This document shows positions 26,484 through 35,350 of a stretch of 64,000 nucleotides of DNA, in pieces. The position numbers and the translations under genes are program-made. Source of the DNA: Accumulibacter sp036625275 (GTDB lineage: Bacteria; Pseudomonadota; Gammaproteobacteria; Burkholderiales; Rhodocyclaceae); NCBI RefSeq assembly GCF_036625275.1, contig NZ_JAZKUD010000007.1, forward strand, positions 1-64,000. The letters run 5' to 3'. Numbering within the stretch: position 1 is the first letter of the stretch; the number at the start of each line of letters is the position of its first letter. Below the pieces are notes generated by a model. The model had not been told where the DNA came from and did no database searches. It was given only the letters and a program-made list of their open reading frames with translations.

Positions 26484-27319
26484 CAAAGCCGCGTCACCAA
26501 CCAGACCAGGGCGACTAGCGGCAGAGTCGAAGTCAGACTGTCAATGCGGTCGAGTATCCCTCCGTGACCGGGCAGGATCCCGCTGCTATCCTTGAGCCCC
26601 GCCTGGCGCTTGAGCAGTGACTCGAACAGGTCTCCCAGAATGCTGATGGCCGTCAACAGCACCAGAACCAGCAACAACAGCGGCAGGTTCCCTGCCAGAA
26701 TGACTGGCATCCTCGATGACAGCAGCAGGCCGTAAACAAGCACTGCAACCGCGCCGCCAATCGCACCTTCCCAGCTCTTGCCAGGACTGATGTTCGGGGC
26801 CAGTTTGTGTTTGCCCAGGCTTCGCCCAGTAAAATAAGCGCCGATGTCGGCCAGCCAGACAACGGCCATGATCGCCAGCAGGGCCAGCGGCCCCGCTTGT
26901 CGCAATTGTATCAGCGCCAGCCATACCGGCAGGAGCAGCACCATGCCAGTCGCCAGAGCGAGAACAGGGTTGGCAAGAGGCCAGCGCCGTTGCAGCCAGA
27001 TCGGCACCAGCAATAGCCAGAAAACCGCCGCCGGCAAATAGAAGTAAGCCCCGAGCCGCCAGGCGGCAGCATCGAAGCCGGCACCCAGACCGACCGCCGC
27101 CGGTTCGAGAACGGCCACAATTGCACACAGGACAGCCAGCAGGCCTCCCAACGAAACCCGCCCCGCTGCACCGAGGCGCATCAGCGCCCCCCACTCCCAA
27201 GCGGCGATGCCGGCTATCGCGGTGACAAAGAACAGCCAGCCCAGCGGCGGCAGGTAAAAAAGCGCACCAAAGAAGGCGGCAAACAGGACCATCGCGGTGA
27301 TCACCCGCGTCCTAAGCAT
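26483..27319 (-). CDS. cdsA: Phosphatidate cytidylyltransferase
   Basis: CdsA converts phosphatidic acid and CTP to CDP-diacylglycerol, the precursor of all membrane phospholipids. The 278-residue protein is almost entirely hydrophobic with about eight membrane segments. It carries the family signature near the C-terminus (LKDSSGILPGHGGILDRIDS) and NISPGKSWEGAIGG. It overlaps uppS by 8 bases and dxr by 1 or more, so it is translated as part of the operon. Confidence 0.95.
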   Translation of the reverse strand: MLRTRVITAMVLFAAFFGALFYLPPLGWLFFVTAIAGIAAWEWGALMRLGAAGRVSLGGLLAVLCAIVAVLEPAAVGLGAGFDAAAWRLGAYFYLPAAVFWLLLVPIWLQRRWPLANPVLALATGMVLLLPVWLALIQLRQAGPLALLAIMAVVWLADIGAYFTGRSLGKHKLAPNISPGKSWEGAIGGAVAVLVYGLLLSSRMPVILAGNLPLLLLVLVLLTAISILGDLFESLLKRQAGLKDSSGILPGHGGILDRIDSLTSTLPLVALVWLVTRL

Positions 27320-28100
27320 CGATACGCGAGCCGGTCGGTGATGCTGCAGAAACGCCGCTCAACTGTTCGCTGGTGCGCCCGAAGCGACGTTCGCGCTGCT
27401 GATAGGAAACCAGGGCCGCGTCAAAGGCAGTCGAGTCGAACTCGGGCCAGAGCACCTCGGTAAAGTACAACTCGGAATACGCGAGCTGCCAGAGCAGGAA
27501 GTTGCTGATCCGCTGCTCTCCACCGGTACGAATGAACAGATCCGGTTCCGGCGCATAGCTCATCGCCAGATGCGGTGTCAGGTCGGCTTCCTGCCATTCG
27601 CTGCCTTTCCCCGGATCGCTGCTCAGCATGCGGTTGATCGCCTGCAGGATGTCCCAGCGTCCGCCATAATTCGCGGCGATCGTCAGGGTCAGGCGGCTGT
27701 TGCCTGCGGTACGGTTCTCCGAGGCCTTGATCAGTGCCTGCAGGTCAGGATCAAAACGTTCGAGGTCGCCGATCACCCGCAGGCGAACGCCATTACGATC
27801 GAGCTTCTTGACTTCTTCCCTGAGAGCGCGGACGAAGAGCTGCATCAGCAGGGAAACTTCCTCTGGCGGTCGACGCCAGTTCTCCGAACTGAAAGCAAAC
27901 AGCGTCAGATATTCGATGCCGCGCTCAAGACAGGCCCTGACTATGGTACGCACCGTTTCCACACCGCGATGATGGCCGGCGACACGCGGCAACAGGCGTT
28001 TCTTGGCCCAACGGCCATTGCCATCCATGATGATCGCGACGTGACGAGGGACCGACAAGGTCGTCGGAACGTCTCGGGTCGAACTGGCAAAACGCGCCAT
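27312..28100 (-). CDS. uppS: Undecaprenyl diphosphate synthase
   Basis: UppS extends farnesyl diphosphate to the C55 lipid carrier used for peptidoglycan and O-antigen synthesis. The 262-residue cis-prenyltransferase begins its conserved part with HVAIIMDGNGRWAKKR (catalytic Asp, near residue 23). It continues with AGHHRGVETVRTIV, LTLFAFSSENWRRP and ends its domain in EPDLFIRTGGEQRISNFLLW and FTEVLWPEF. ATG 28100 is used; a GTG at 28109 is an alternative. Confidence 0.95.
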   Translation of the reverse strand: MARFASSTRDVPTTLSVPRHVAIIMDGNGRWAKKRLLPRVAGHHRGVETVRTIVRACLERGIEYLTLFAFSSENWRRPPEEVSLLMQLFVRALREEVKKLDRNGVRLRVIGDLERFDPDLQALIKASENRTAGNSRLTLTIAANYGGRWDILQAINRMLSSDPGKGSEWQEADLTPHLAMSYAPEPDLFIRTGGEQRISNFLLWQLAYSELYFTEVLWPEFDSTAFDAALVSYQQRERRFGRTSEQLSGVSAASPTGSRIDA

Positions 28101-28122
28101 TCTGGTCACTCGTCGGCAGTTG

Positions 28123-28683
28123 CTAGATGGCCATCAAATCGGTTTCCTTGTGGCTGAGTTGCTTGTCGATTTCCGCCACATAGCGATCCGTGAGCTTCTG
28201 GATTTCATCCTGGGCACGATGCTCCTCATCCTCCGAGCATTCCTTGTTCTTGAGCATTTCCTTGAGCGTCGCAATGGCATCACGTCGCAGATTACGCACC
28301 GCAACCTTGGCACCTTCACCCTCGCCCTTCACCACCTTGATCAGATCACGGCGCCTCTCCTCGGTCAAGGCCGGCATCGGCACGCGGATCAATTCTCCCT
28401 GAGCAGCGGGATTAAGACCCAGGTCACTGTCACGAATGGCTTTCTCGACCTTGGCCGCCATCCCTTTTTCCCAGGCCTGGACACCAAGCGTACGGGCGTC
28501 GAGCACGGTCACGTTGGCGACCGTGTTGATGGGTACCTGCGACCCGTAGTACTCGACCTGCACATGATCGAGCAGGCCGATGTGGGCACGCCCCGTCCGC
28601 ACTTTTGCCAGATCGGTCCTGAGTGTCTCAAGCGATCTCTGCATCTTGTGTTCAGCGGTTTTCTTCACTTCAGCTATGGACAT
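28123..28683 (-). CDS. frr: Ribosome recycling factor
   Basis: RRF, with EF-G, splits the post-termination ribosome. The 186-residue product has the usual length and sequence: MSIAEVKKTAEHKMQRSLET at the start, RTGRAHIGLLDHVQVEYYGS, and the terminal helix with NVRRDAI-type NLRRDAIATLKEM. ATG 28683 is chosen over the longer frame, because the conserved start lies there. It follows pyrH by 11 bases in the usual rpsB-tsf-pyrH-frr order. Confidence 0.96.
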   Translation of the reverse strand: MSIAEVKKTAEHKMQRSLETLRTDLAKVRTGRAHIGLLDHVQVEYYGSQVPINTVANVTVLDARTLGVQAWEKGMAAKVEKAIRDSDLGLNPAAQGELIRVPMPALTEERRRDLIKVVKGEGEGAKVAVRNLRRDAIATLKEMLKNKECSEDEEHRAQDEIQKLTDRYVAEIDKQLSHKETDLMAI

Positions 28684-28694
28684 TTCAATCTCCC

Positions 28695-29417
28695 TCAGCA
28701 ATAGACCAGGGTACCCTCTTTCTCGCCCATCGCCACCCGCTTCAGTGCACCCTGCTTGAATATCGAGAAGACGTTGATCGGCAGCTTCTGATCGCGGCAC
28801 AGCGCAAACGCGGTGGCATCCATGACCGCAAGATTTTGCGCGATCGCGTCATCGAAGCTGATCCGATCATAACGGGTCGCCTGCGGATCCTTGTTGGGAT
28901 CCGCAGAGTAGATGCCGTCGACCTTGGTGGCTTTGAGCACGATTTCGGCACCGATCTCTGCACCGCGCAAGGCCGCGGCCGTGTCCGTGGTAAAGAAAGG
29001 ATTGCCGGTCCCCCCGGAAAAGATCACCGTCCGACCCTGCTCCAGGTAACGAATCGCCTTGGCACGAATGTACGGCTCCACCACCTGTTCAATGTTCAGC
29101 GCCGACTGTACCCGCGAAACCATGCCGGCAGCCCGCATGGCATCGTGCAACGCGAGACCGTTCATGACCGTCGCCAGCATGCCCATGTAGTCCGCCTGGG
29201 CACGGTCCATCCCCCGGGCAGCAGGCGCCACCCCGCGAAAAATGTTGCCACCGCCAATCACCACGCCGACCTGCACACCCAGGTCGACAACCCCCTTGAT
29301 CTCCGCGACGATTGCCGAGATCGTCTGCCGGTTGATACCGTAAGCATCGCCACCCATCAATGCCTCGCCCGAGAGCTTGAGCAGGATACGTTTGTAGTTT
29401 GGCGAGGTTTCGGACAT
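28695..29417 (-). CDS. pyrH: Uridylate kinase
   Basis: PyrH phosphorylates UMP to UDP; the bacterial enzyme is a hexamer of the amino-acid-kinase fold. The 240-residue product begins MSETSPNYKRILLKLSGEAL with the phosphate-binding KLSGE. It has VVIGGGNIFRG, the UMP site GMLATVMNGLAL and FSGGTGNPFFTTDTAA, the signature of the family. ATG 29417 matches the usual start; the frame continues upstream without meaning. tsf ends 52 bases upstream of it. Confidence 0.96.
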   Translation of the reverse strand: MSETSPNYKRILLKLSGEALMGGDAYGINRQTISAIVAEIKGVVDLGVQVGVVIGGGNIFRGVAPAARGMDRAQADYMGMLATVMNGLALHDAMRAAGMVSRVQSALNIEQVVEPYIRAKAIRYLEQGRTVIFSGGTGNPFFTTDTAAALRGAEIGAEIVLKATKVDGIYSADPNKDPQATRYDRISFDDAIAQNLAVMDATAFALCRDQKLPINVFSIFKQGALKRVAMGEKEGTLVYC

Positions 29418-29469
29418 CGGCGTCTGGCTCCTGCAGGTCTGATCGATTGAGGGTTGTGCTTTTGTGTAC

Positions 29470-30366
29470 TTACTTCTGCGCGGCAGCGGCGGCCTGTGCG
29501 GCCACCTCGGCAGCAAAGTCGTTGGTCCGCTTGACAAGGCCCTCACCCACCACGAACAAGGTGAATCCGGCAACCGAAGCGCCCTTGGCCTTGAGCAACT
29601 GGGCGATGGTTTGCTTGCCATCTTCGGCCTTGACAAACACCTGGCCAAGCAGCGTCACTTCATTCAGGAACTTCTGGATCGAGCCTTCGGCGATCTTCTC
29701 GATCAACGCCTCCGGCTTGCCGGCTTCGCGGGCTTTCTCGATGGCAATCCGCCGTTCGCTCTCGATCAGATCAAGGGCAACACCCGATGAGTCCAGTGCT
29801 TTCGGTTTGGTCGCGGCAATGTGCATGGCCAGATCCTTGCCTAGCTGGTCGTCACCGCCAAGATAGTCGACGAGGACACCGATCTTGGCACCGCCATGGA
29901 CATAGGCAGCGAGCCTGCCCTGCGCCGTGATGCGCACGAAACGGCGGATCGACATGTTCTCACCGATCTTGCCAACCAGCGCGGTACGAGTCGATTCGAC
30001 GCTGCCCTCGCCCATCGGCAACGCGGACAAGGCCGTCACGTCCATCGGGTCATGCTCGGTGACCAGTGCCGCGCAATCTCTGGCCAATTTCAGAAATTCG
30101 TCATTCTTGCCGACAAAGTCGGTTTCGCAGTTGATTTCGATCATTGCCCCCAGCTTGTCGTCGCTCGATCTGTGGATCGCCACGACACCCTCGGCGGTAA
30201 TCCGACTGGCCGCCTTGCTAGCCTTGGAACCAAGCTTGACGCGCAGAATCTCTTCGGCCTTGGCGAGGTCACCGGCAGCCTCCGTCAGTGCCCGCTTGCA
30301 CTCCATCATCGGCGCGTCGGTTCTTTCGCGCAGCTCTTTCACCATACTTGCGGTAATTTCCGCCAT
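29470..30366 (-). CDS. tsf: Translation elongation factor Ts
   Basis: EF-Ts exchanges GDP for GTP on EF-Tu. The 298-residue product starts MAEITASMVKELRERTDAPM, with the EF-Tu contact region TDAPMMECKRALTEA near residue 16. The later conserved block is MIEINCETDFVGKND. The C-terminus is an Ala-rich tail (AAEVAAQAAAAAQK). The ATG at 30366 follows the family. It lies 128 bases after rpsB; no terminator was recognised in that gap. Confidence 0.96.
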   Translation of the reverse strand: MAEITASMVKELRERTDAPMMECKRALTEAAGDLAKAEEILRVKLGSKASKAASRITAEGVVAIHRSSDDKLGAMIEINCETDFVGKNDEFLKLARDCAALVTEHDPMDVTALSALPMGEGSVESTRTALVGKIGENMSIRRFVRITAQGRLAAYVHGGAKIGVLVDYLGGDDQLGKDLAMHIAATKPKALDSSGVALDLIESERRIAIEKAREAGKPEALIEKIAEGSIQKFLNEVTLLGQVFVKAEDGKQTIAQLLKAKGASVAGFTLFVVGEGLVKRTNDFAAEVAAQAAAAAQK

Positions 30367-30494
30367 TTCAATCTCCACTTGCTGGCACGGCCAGAATCGT
30401 TGGCCGTGGCTCACTCGATACGTTCAGGAAAAACAAACCGGCCGCTGGCAGGTCCAGCCGGGCGGCCAGCGCTGTACAGCCGACGATCAGTCGC

Positions 30495-31238
30495 TCAGTC
30501 GTCGTCTTCCTCTTCGATAAACTCGTCACCCGAGACCACGTCGAGGATTTCCTCGACGAACTGGCTGCGTCCCTCGAGAACGGCATCAGCAACGCCACGA
30601 GCATAGAGACGGATGGCGCGCGAGGAATCGTCGTTACCCGGAATGACGTAATCAATGCCCTCGGGTGAATGATTGGTATCGACCACCGCCACAATCGGAA
30701 TACCCAGCTTGTTCGCTTCCGTGATGGCAATCTTGTGGTAACCCACGTCAATCACAAACAGGGCATCGGGCAGCGATCCCATGTCCTTGATGCCGCCGAT
30801 CGACTTGTGCATCTTGTCGAGTTCGCGCGTGAGCATCAGTGCCTCTTTCTTGCCGAGCCGATCAAGGGAGCCATCTTCACACATGGCTTCCATTTCCTTG
30901 AGGCGCTTGAGCGATTGCTTGATGGTCTTGAAGTTGGTCAGCATGCCACCCAGCCAACGCTGATCGACAAACGGGGAGGCGCAGCGCGACGCTTCCTCGG
31001 CCATGATTTCGCGCGCCTGGCGCTTGGTTCCGACAAACAGGATGGTGCCCTTGTTGGCCGACAGCCGGCGAACAAAAGTCATTGCTTCGTTATACTTGGC
31101 CAGCGTCTTTTCGAGGTTGACGATGTGAATCTTGCTGCGAGCGCCAAAGATATAGGGCGCCATCTTGGGATTCCAGAATCGCGTCTGATGGCCGAAATGA
31201 ACACCCGCCTCAAGCATCTGTCGCATTGTTGTAGTCAT
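30495..31238 (-). CDS. rpsB: 30S ribosomal protein S2
   Basis: S2 binds the head/body junction of the small ribosomal subunit. The 247-residue product starts MTTTMRQMLEAGVHFGHQTR and has RFWNPKMAPYIFGARSKIHI and VIDVGYHKIAITEANKLGIP, all signature blocks. It ends in an acidic tail (EFIEEEDDD). It is the first gene of the minus-strand operon that runs to the trmH-like gene. A long structured leader precedes it. Confidence 0.97.
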   Translation of the reverse strand: MTTTMRQMLEAGVHFGHQTRFWNPKMAPYIFGARSKIHIVNLEKTLAKYNEAMTFVRRLSANKGTILFVGTKRQAREIMAEEASRCASPFVDQRWLGGMLTNFKTIKQSLKRLKEMEAMCEDGSLDRLGKKEALMLTRELDKMHKSIGGIKDMGSLPDALFVIDVGYHKIAITEANKLGIPIVAVVDTNHSPEGIDYVIPGNDDSSRAIRLYARGVADAVLEGRSQFVEEILDVVSGDEFIEEEDDD

Positions 31239-31358
31239 ACGTTCCTACTTTCAATATCAGGGTTGGACCACCATCCGCCCACCTACAGCCCGCCATTCCG
31301 GCAGGCACCCTTGAACAGGCGAATGTGCGTAGTTGGACGTACCTCGTCAGTACGCCTG

Positions 31359-31407
31359 ACGCATCACGAAGGTGCGTCTTGCTGTTTTGCTGACGGGATC
31401 AGCAAAA
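31359..31407 (-). promoter_or_regulatory. Structured 5' leader of rpsB (two hairpins)
   Basis: Hairpin one has a perfect 9-bp stem, ttttgctga/tcagcaaaa, at 31385-31393 and 31399-31407 with a 5-base loop. It would begin at or next to the predicted transcription start. Hairpin two pairs gacgca with tgcgtc across about 31359-31379. The leader is about 170 bases. S2 autoregulates its own operon in other proteobacteria, so a binding role is plausible, but this is inference. Confidence 0.4.
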
Positions 31408-31414
31408 TCTGGCG

Positions 31415-31444
31415 ATGGTATCATCAAGCGTCGTTGAATTTCAA
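31415..31444 (-). promoter_or_regulatory. Probable sigma-70 promoter of the rpsB operon
   Basis: On the minus strand TTGAAA (31444-31439) and TACCAT (31420-31415) are spaced by 18 bases. The -35 matches consensus at five of six positions and the -10 at four. The position suits the operon leader. Confidence 0.45.
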
Positions 31445-31599
31445 TTCCGGACACATGAATTTCAGGCACGATGGGCACCATTCTGCAAGCACAATCCCCT
31501 GGACAGGTGATGGTGGTGGATGATCTCTCCGTCAAATTGCCTAAGCCTCCCGCTTACTTTATCCTTCGCTCCTCTTCAACCTGGCACTGGCCCCAACGC

Positions 31600-32400
31600 A
31601 TGAGCATTACTTACAAGACCCCTCAGGAAATCGACAAAATGCGCGTCGCTGGTCGCCTTACCGCCGAGGTGCTCGACTACATCACGCCCTATGTGAAACC
31701 GGGAGTCACCACCGGTGAACTCGATCAACTTTGCCACGATTACATCGTGCAGGTTCAAGGCTGCATTCCGGCGCCGCTCAACTATGCTCCACCCGGCTAC
31801 AAGCCTTATCCGAAGTCGATTTGCACTTCGATCAACCACCAGGTCTGTCACGGCGTTCCCGGTGACCGGCAACTAAAGAACGGCGACATCGTCAACCTCG
31901 ACGTGACCGTGATCAGCAACGGCTACCATGGCGACAGCAGCCGCATGTTTCAGGTCGGTGAGACCTCTGTGCAGGCACGGCGGCTATGCGAGATCACTTA
32001 CGATTGCCTCTGGCTCGGCATTGTGCAGGTTCGGGCCGGCGCACACCTCGGCGACATCGGTCACGCGATTCAGCAGCATGCCGAGAAATCCGGCTATTCG
32101 GTGGTCCGTGAGTTCTGCGGCCATGGCATCGGTGCCAGGTTTCACGAAGAACCCCAGGTTCTTCATTATGGGCGGCCACATACCGGTATCGAGCTCAAAG
32201 CCGGTATGGTGTTTACCATCGAACCGATGATCAATGCCGGCAAGGCGGCGATTCGAACCATGGCCGATGGCTGGACGATCGTTACCAAGGATCATAGCTT
32301 GTCCGCACAATGGGAACATACCATCCTGGTGACCGACACAGGCTACGAAGTCCTCACCGTGTCGAAGGGGACCGCTGTACGGCCAGACTGGATCAGATAG
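31600..32400 (+). CDS. map: Methionine aminopeptidase, type I
   Basis: MetAP removes the initiator methionine from new proteins. The 266-residue product starts MSITYKTPQEIDKMRVAGRL. The dinuclear metal site is spread over NLDVTVISNGYHGDSSRMF (two Asp), FCGHGIGARFHEEP (His), FTIEPMINAG (Glu) and SAQWEHTILVT (Glu). ATG 31600 matches the family start. Convergence of map with glnD (5-base gap) and divergence from rpsB are typical of betaproteobacteria. Confidence 0.96.
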   Translation: MSITYKTPQEIDKMRVAGRLTAEVLDYITPYVKPGVTTGELDQLCHDYIVQVQGCIPAPLNYAPPGYKPYPKSICTSINHQVCHGVPGDRQLKNGDIVNLDVTVISNGYHGDSSRMFQVGETSVQARRLCEITYDCLWLGIVQVRAGAHLGDIGHAIQQHAEKSGYSVVREFCGHGIGARFHEEPQVLHYGRPHTGIELKAGMVFTIEPMINAGKAAIRTMADGWTIVTKDHSLSAQWEHTILVTDTGYEVLTVSKGTAVRPDWIR

Positions 32401-32405
32401 TTGCC

Positions 32406-34988
32406 ATGAACGGTGAAACCTTCGATCGTTCGGCGATCGTCGCCGGTTGCCGGTCGCGCCTGCATTCTGGCCAGACGACGATCTGTGAGCGTTATCTCAG
32501 CGAAGGTGATGCGGCACGCCTGTTGCGCGAGCGTTGCCAACTGGCAGACGAAATCCTCTGCGACCTGTGGCGAACACTGGCATTGCCGGTTTCACTGGCT
32601 TTGGTGGCGGTCGGTGGTTACGGACGCGGCGAACTCTATCCTGCCTCCGACGTTGACATCCTGTTGCTGTTGCCACAAGCGCCTGACGAAGTATTGACCG
32701 CTCAACTCGAGCGTGCAGTGGCGCTCTTCTACGACATCGGTCTGGATATCGCTCCTAGCGTGCGCACCGTTGAAGAGTGTTCGTACACCGCCGCCGCCGA
32801 CCTGACGATTCAGACTGCATTGCTCGAAGCACGCCTGCTGGCCGGGAATGGCGAACTGTTCCAGGATGCCTGTCAAAAACTCAAGGAACAGATTGACCCT
32901 CAGATCTTCTTCGAAGCCAAGCGGATGGAACAGGAACAGCGTTACCGCCGCTACCAGGATTCACCCTACAGCCTGGAGCCCAACTGCAAGGAAGCTCCGG
33001 GTGGGCTGCGCGATCTGCAAACCATCCTGTGGATCGCCCGTGCGTCCGGCTACGGTGACTCCTGGGAAGATCTCGCGCAGCACGGCTTCATCACCCAGGA
33101 AGAACAACTTCAACTGCAGCGCTGTGTCGGTTTTCTGCAGCGTCTGCGTACGCACCTGCACCTGCACGTCGGCCGGCGCGAAGACCGTCTGCTGTTTGAC
33201 TACCAGACGGCACTCGCCGAACGGATGGGTTTCGCGCCCACCGATACCCGCAGGGCCAGTGAACGGCTGATGCAGGGTTACTACCGAACAGCCAAGGAAG
33301 TCACGCAGATCAACACGATCCTGCTGCTGAACATCGGCGCTGCCATATCGCCACCACCGGAGCAGTGGCCACTGCCAATCAATGATCGCTTCCAAAACCG
33401 GCACGATCTGCTGGATGTGGTCAACGAAGACGTCTTCAACAGGCGCCCAGGGGCGATGCTCGAAGCTTTCCTGTTGATGCAGAAGCACTCCGGGCTACAG
33501 GGAATGACGGCGCGCACCTTGCGCGCCTTGTGGCATGCACGGACCCGGATTGACGCCGATTTCCGCCGTGACCCCGAGAATCGCGCCTGTTTTCTGGAAA
33601 TTCTCAAACAGCCACGCGGCGTCCTGCACGAGCTGCGACGGATGAACCAGTTCGGGATTCTGGGCCGCTATCTGCCTAACTTCGGCAAGATCGTCGGTCA
33701 GATGCAACACGACCTGTTCCATGTCTACACCGTCGATCAGCACACCCTGCAGGTCCTGCGCAACCTGCGTCGCTTTCTGGCCGACGAATTCGCGCATGAG
33801 TATCCGCTGTGCAGCGAGTTGATCAGTGATTTCCCCCGTTGCTGGGTACTCTACATAGCAGCGCTGTTCCACGACATCGGCAAGGGACGCGGCGGCGACC
33901 ACTCGCAACTCGGCGCCGTGGATGCCGCCGAGTTCTGCGCCGCGCACGGCATCGCTGCCGAAGACAGCCAACTGATCGTCTGGCTGGTTCGCTGGCATCT
34001 GCTGATGTCCAGTGTCGCCCAGAAACAGGACATCGCCGATCCCGACATCCTCGGTGCCTTTGCCACGACGGTCAAGGACGAGCGCCACCTGGTCGCACTC
34101 TACCTGTTCACGGTCGCCGACATTCGTGGCACCAGCCCAAAAGTCTGGAATACCTGGAAAGGGCAGCTCCTTGAACAGCTTTTCCGGAGTACCTGCCGCA
34201 CCCTGCTTGCCGGCGGCCAGATACCGGTCAGGCAAGGTCTGATCGAGGAACGCCAGCAGGAGGCCTTGCGTCTGCTGCGCTACTTCGCACTTCCCGACGC
34301 GGTGCACCAACGCCTGTGGAAACAGCTCGACACGGTGTATTTCCTGCGCCATTCCGCAGAAGAAATCGCCTGGCACACGCGCGCCCTGCACTATCGGACC
34401 CGCGTCGAGCAGCCGGTGGTCAAGGCACGCGTGAACCCGCAGGGCGAAGGACTCGAGGTGTTGATCTATACCAAGGACCAGCGCGATCTGTTCGCGCGCC
34501 TGGTCGGCTTTTTCAGCCGTGCCGGCTACACCATCGTTGACGCCAAGATCCACACCACCCGTCACGGCTATGCACTGGACAGCTTCATGCTGCTCGATCT
34601 CGGCGACCGGGGCAGTGACCGTGCAATGATCAGCTACATCGAGCACGAGCTGACAGCGCGGCTGAACCGCCAGAGTCCGCCCGAGGCTCCCGGCAGCGGA
34701 CGCCTTTCACGGCAGGTCAGGCACTTCCCGATTCAGCCACTGGTCACCATCGAGCCGGACGAAAAAGGCTCGCACTATGTCCTGTCGGTCAGTGCCGCCG
34801 ACCGCCCCGGCCTGCTGTACACGATCGCCATGACATTGGCGGCGCATGGTGCTAATCTACATACGGCAAAGATTTCGACACTTGGCGAGCGTGTCGAGGA
34901 TACTTTCCTGATCAGCGGCAGAGGCCTCGGTGAGGCTGCCGACCGTATCAGGCTGGAAACGGAATTGCTGGAGCGTCTGAAACTCTGA
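32406..34988 (+). CDS. glnD: Bifunctional uridylyltransferase/uridylyl-removing enzyme GlnD
   Basis: GlnD senses glutamine and adds or removes UMP on PII proteins, setting nitrogen regulation. The 860-residue product has four parts: an N-terminal nucleotidyltransferase (VAVGGYGRGELYPASDVDI, near residue 65), a helical linker, an HD hydrolase (LFHDIGKGRGGDHSQLGA, near 500), and two C-terminal ACT domains (TIVDAKIHTTRHGYALDSF and AADRPGLLYTIAMTLAAHGA). Complete and of standard length. It follows map by 5 bases and is probably co-transcribed. No clear terminator follows. Confidence 0.96.
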   Translation: MNGETFDRSAIVAGCRSRLHSGQTTICERYLSEGDAARLLRERCQLADEILCDLWRTLALPVSLALVAVGGYGRGELYPASDVDILLLLPQAPDEVLTAQLERAVALFYDIGLDIAPSVRTVEECSYTAAADLTIQTALLEARLLAGNGELFQDACQKLKEQIDPQIFFEAKRMEQEQRYRRYQDSPYSLEPNCKEAPGGLRDLQTILWIARASGYGDSWEDLAQHGFITQEEQLQLQRCVGFLQRLRTHLHLHVGRREDRLLFDYQTALAERMGFAPTDTRRASERLMQGYYRTAKEVTQINTILLLNIGAAISPPPEQWPLPINDRFQNRHDLLDVVNEDVFNRRPGAMLEAFLLMQKHSGLQGMTARTLRALWHARTRIDADFRRDPENRACFLEILKQPRGVLHELRRMNQFGILGRYLPNFGKIVGQMQHDLFHVYTVDQHTLQVLRNLRRFLADEFAHEYPLCSELISDFPRCWVLYIAALFHDIGKGRGGDHSQLGAVDAAEFCAAHGIAAEDSQLIVWLVRWHLLMSSVAQKQDIADPDILGAFATTVKDERHLVALYLFTVADIRGTSPKVWNTWKGQLLEQLFRSTCRTLLAGGQIPVRQGLIEERQQEALRLLRYFALPDAVHQRLWKQLDTVYFLRHSAEEIAWHTRALHYRTRVEQPVVKARVNPQGEGLEVLIYTKDQRDLFARLVGFFSRAGYTIVDAKIHTTRHGYALDSFMLLDLGDRGSDRAMISYIEHELTARLNRQSPPEAPGSGRLSRQVRHFPIQPLVTIEPDEKGSHYVLSVSAADRPGLLYTIAMTLAAHGANLHTAKISTLGERVEDTFLISGRGLGEAADRIRLETELLERLKL

Positions 34989-35350
34989 TCGAGTCGCCAT
35001 CGGTGCAAGGCGACGACCAGGACCGAAGAACCCGGCAGCACCGGCCAAACAGGAACAGCAGCAGATCCTGCAAGCTGTCGGTTTTTTTTACACTGGACTC
35101 TTGATGAAGCTTGAGAGAACCCGGAAATAAAATACAGACCCATAATTTAAAAGATTTTTTTATTAAAATCTGGATCTTGGCATATAACTTGCTTTTGTCT
35201 CTGGAAAGGCGTGTTCGGCGACGAACGTTCAGTGGCGCGACGGCATTTATTCTGCTTCTATGGCACGTAACGTGATGCAGTCCGCAAACGTTACGCGCAA
35301 CGAAAGCTAGAGTATGTTGCTCAGGCAGAAATCGATCTCAAGGAAAACAC
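34989..35350. other. AT-rich control region before the peptide-kinase cassette
   Basis: No gene is supported. The first 100 bases are the glnD downstream region. Around 35120-35200 base composition drops to AT-rich, unlike the rest of the window, and ends in a sigma-54 promoter (35177-35192). The remaining 150 bases are an untranslated leader that holds cacgtaacgtg (about 35264-35274) and a related aacgttacg (about 35287). Confidence 0.6.
35177..35192 (+). promoter_or_regulatory. Sigma-54 (RpoN) promoter of the peptide-kinase cassette
   Basis: The sequence TTGGCATATAACTTGC carries the -24 TGGCA and -12 TTGC elements with exactly six bases between, followed by a T run. It fits the RpoN consensus at nearly every conserved position. 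It also matches the TTGGCA-N6-TTGC form that I recall upstream of PEP-CTERM genes controlled by PrsK/PrsR. The next start codon lies about 160 bases downstream. A sigma-54 promoter needs an enhancer-binding activator; no activator gene is visible nearby. Confidence 0.78.

Larger units (their letters stand above)
31239..31599. other. Divergent control region between rpsB and map
   Basis: No gene is supported in this 361-base stretch. It contains the likely rpsB promoter (31415-31444, minus strand), two hairpins in the rpsB leader (31385-31407 and about 31359-31379), and upstream sequence for map. The map frame is open back to 31471 but the conserved protein starts at 31600. Confidence 0.6.

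Noticed and set aside
34989..35120. Terminator after glnD
   Set aside because: A T run at about 35081-35089 is present but the preceding sequence does not form a stable GC-rich stem.
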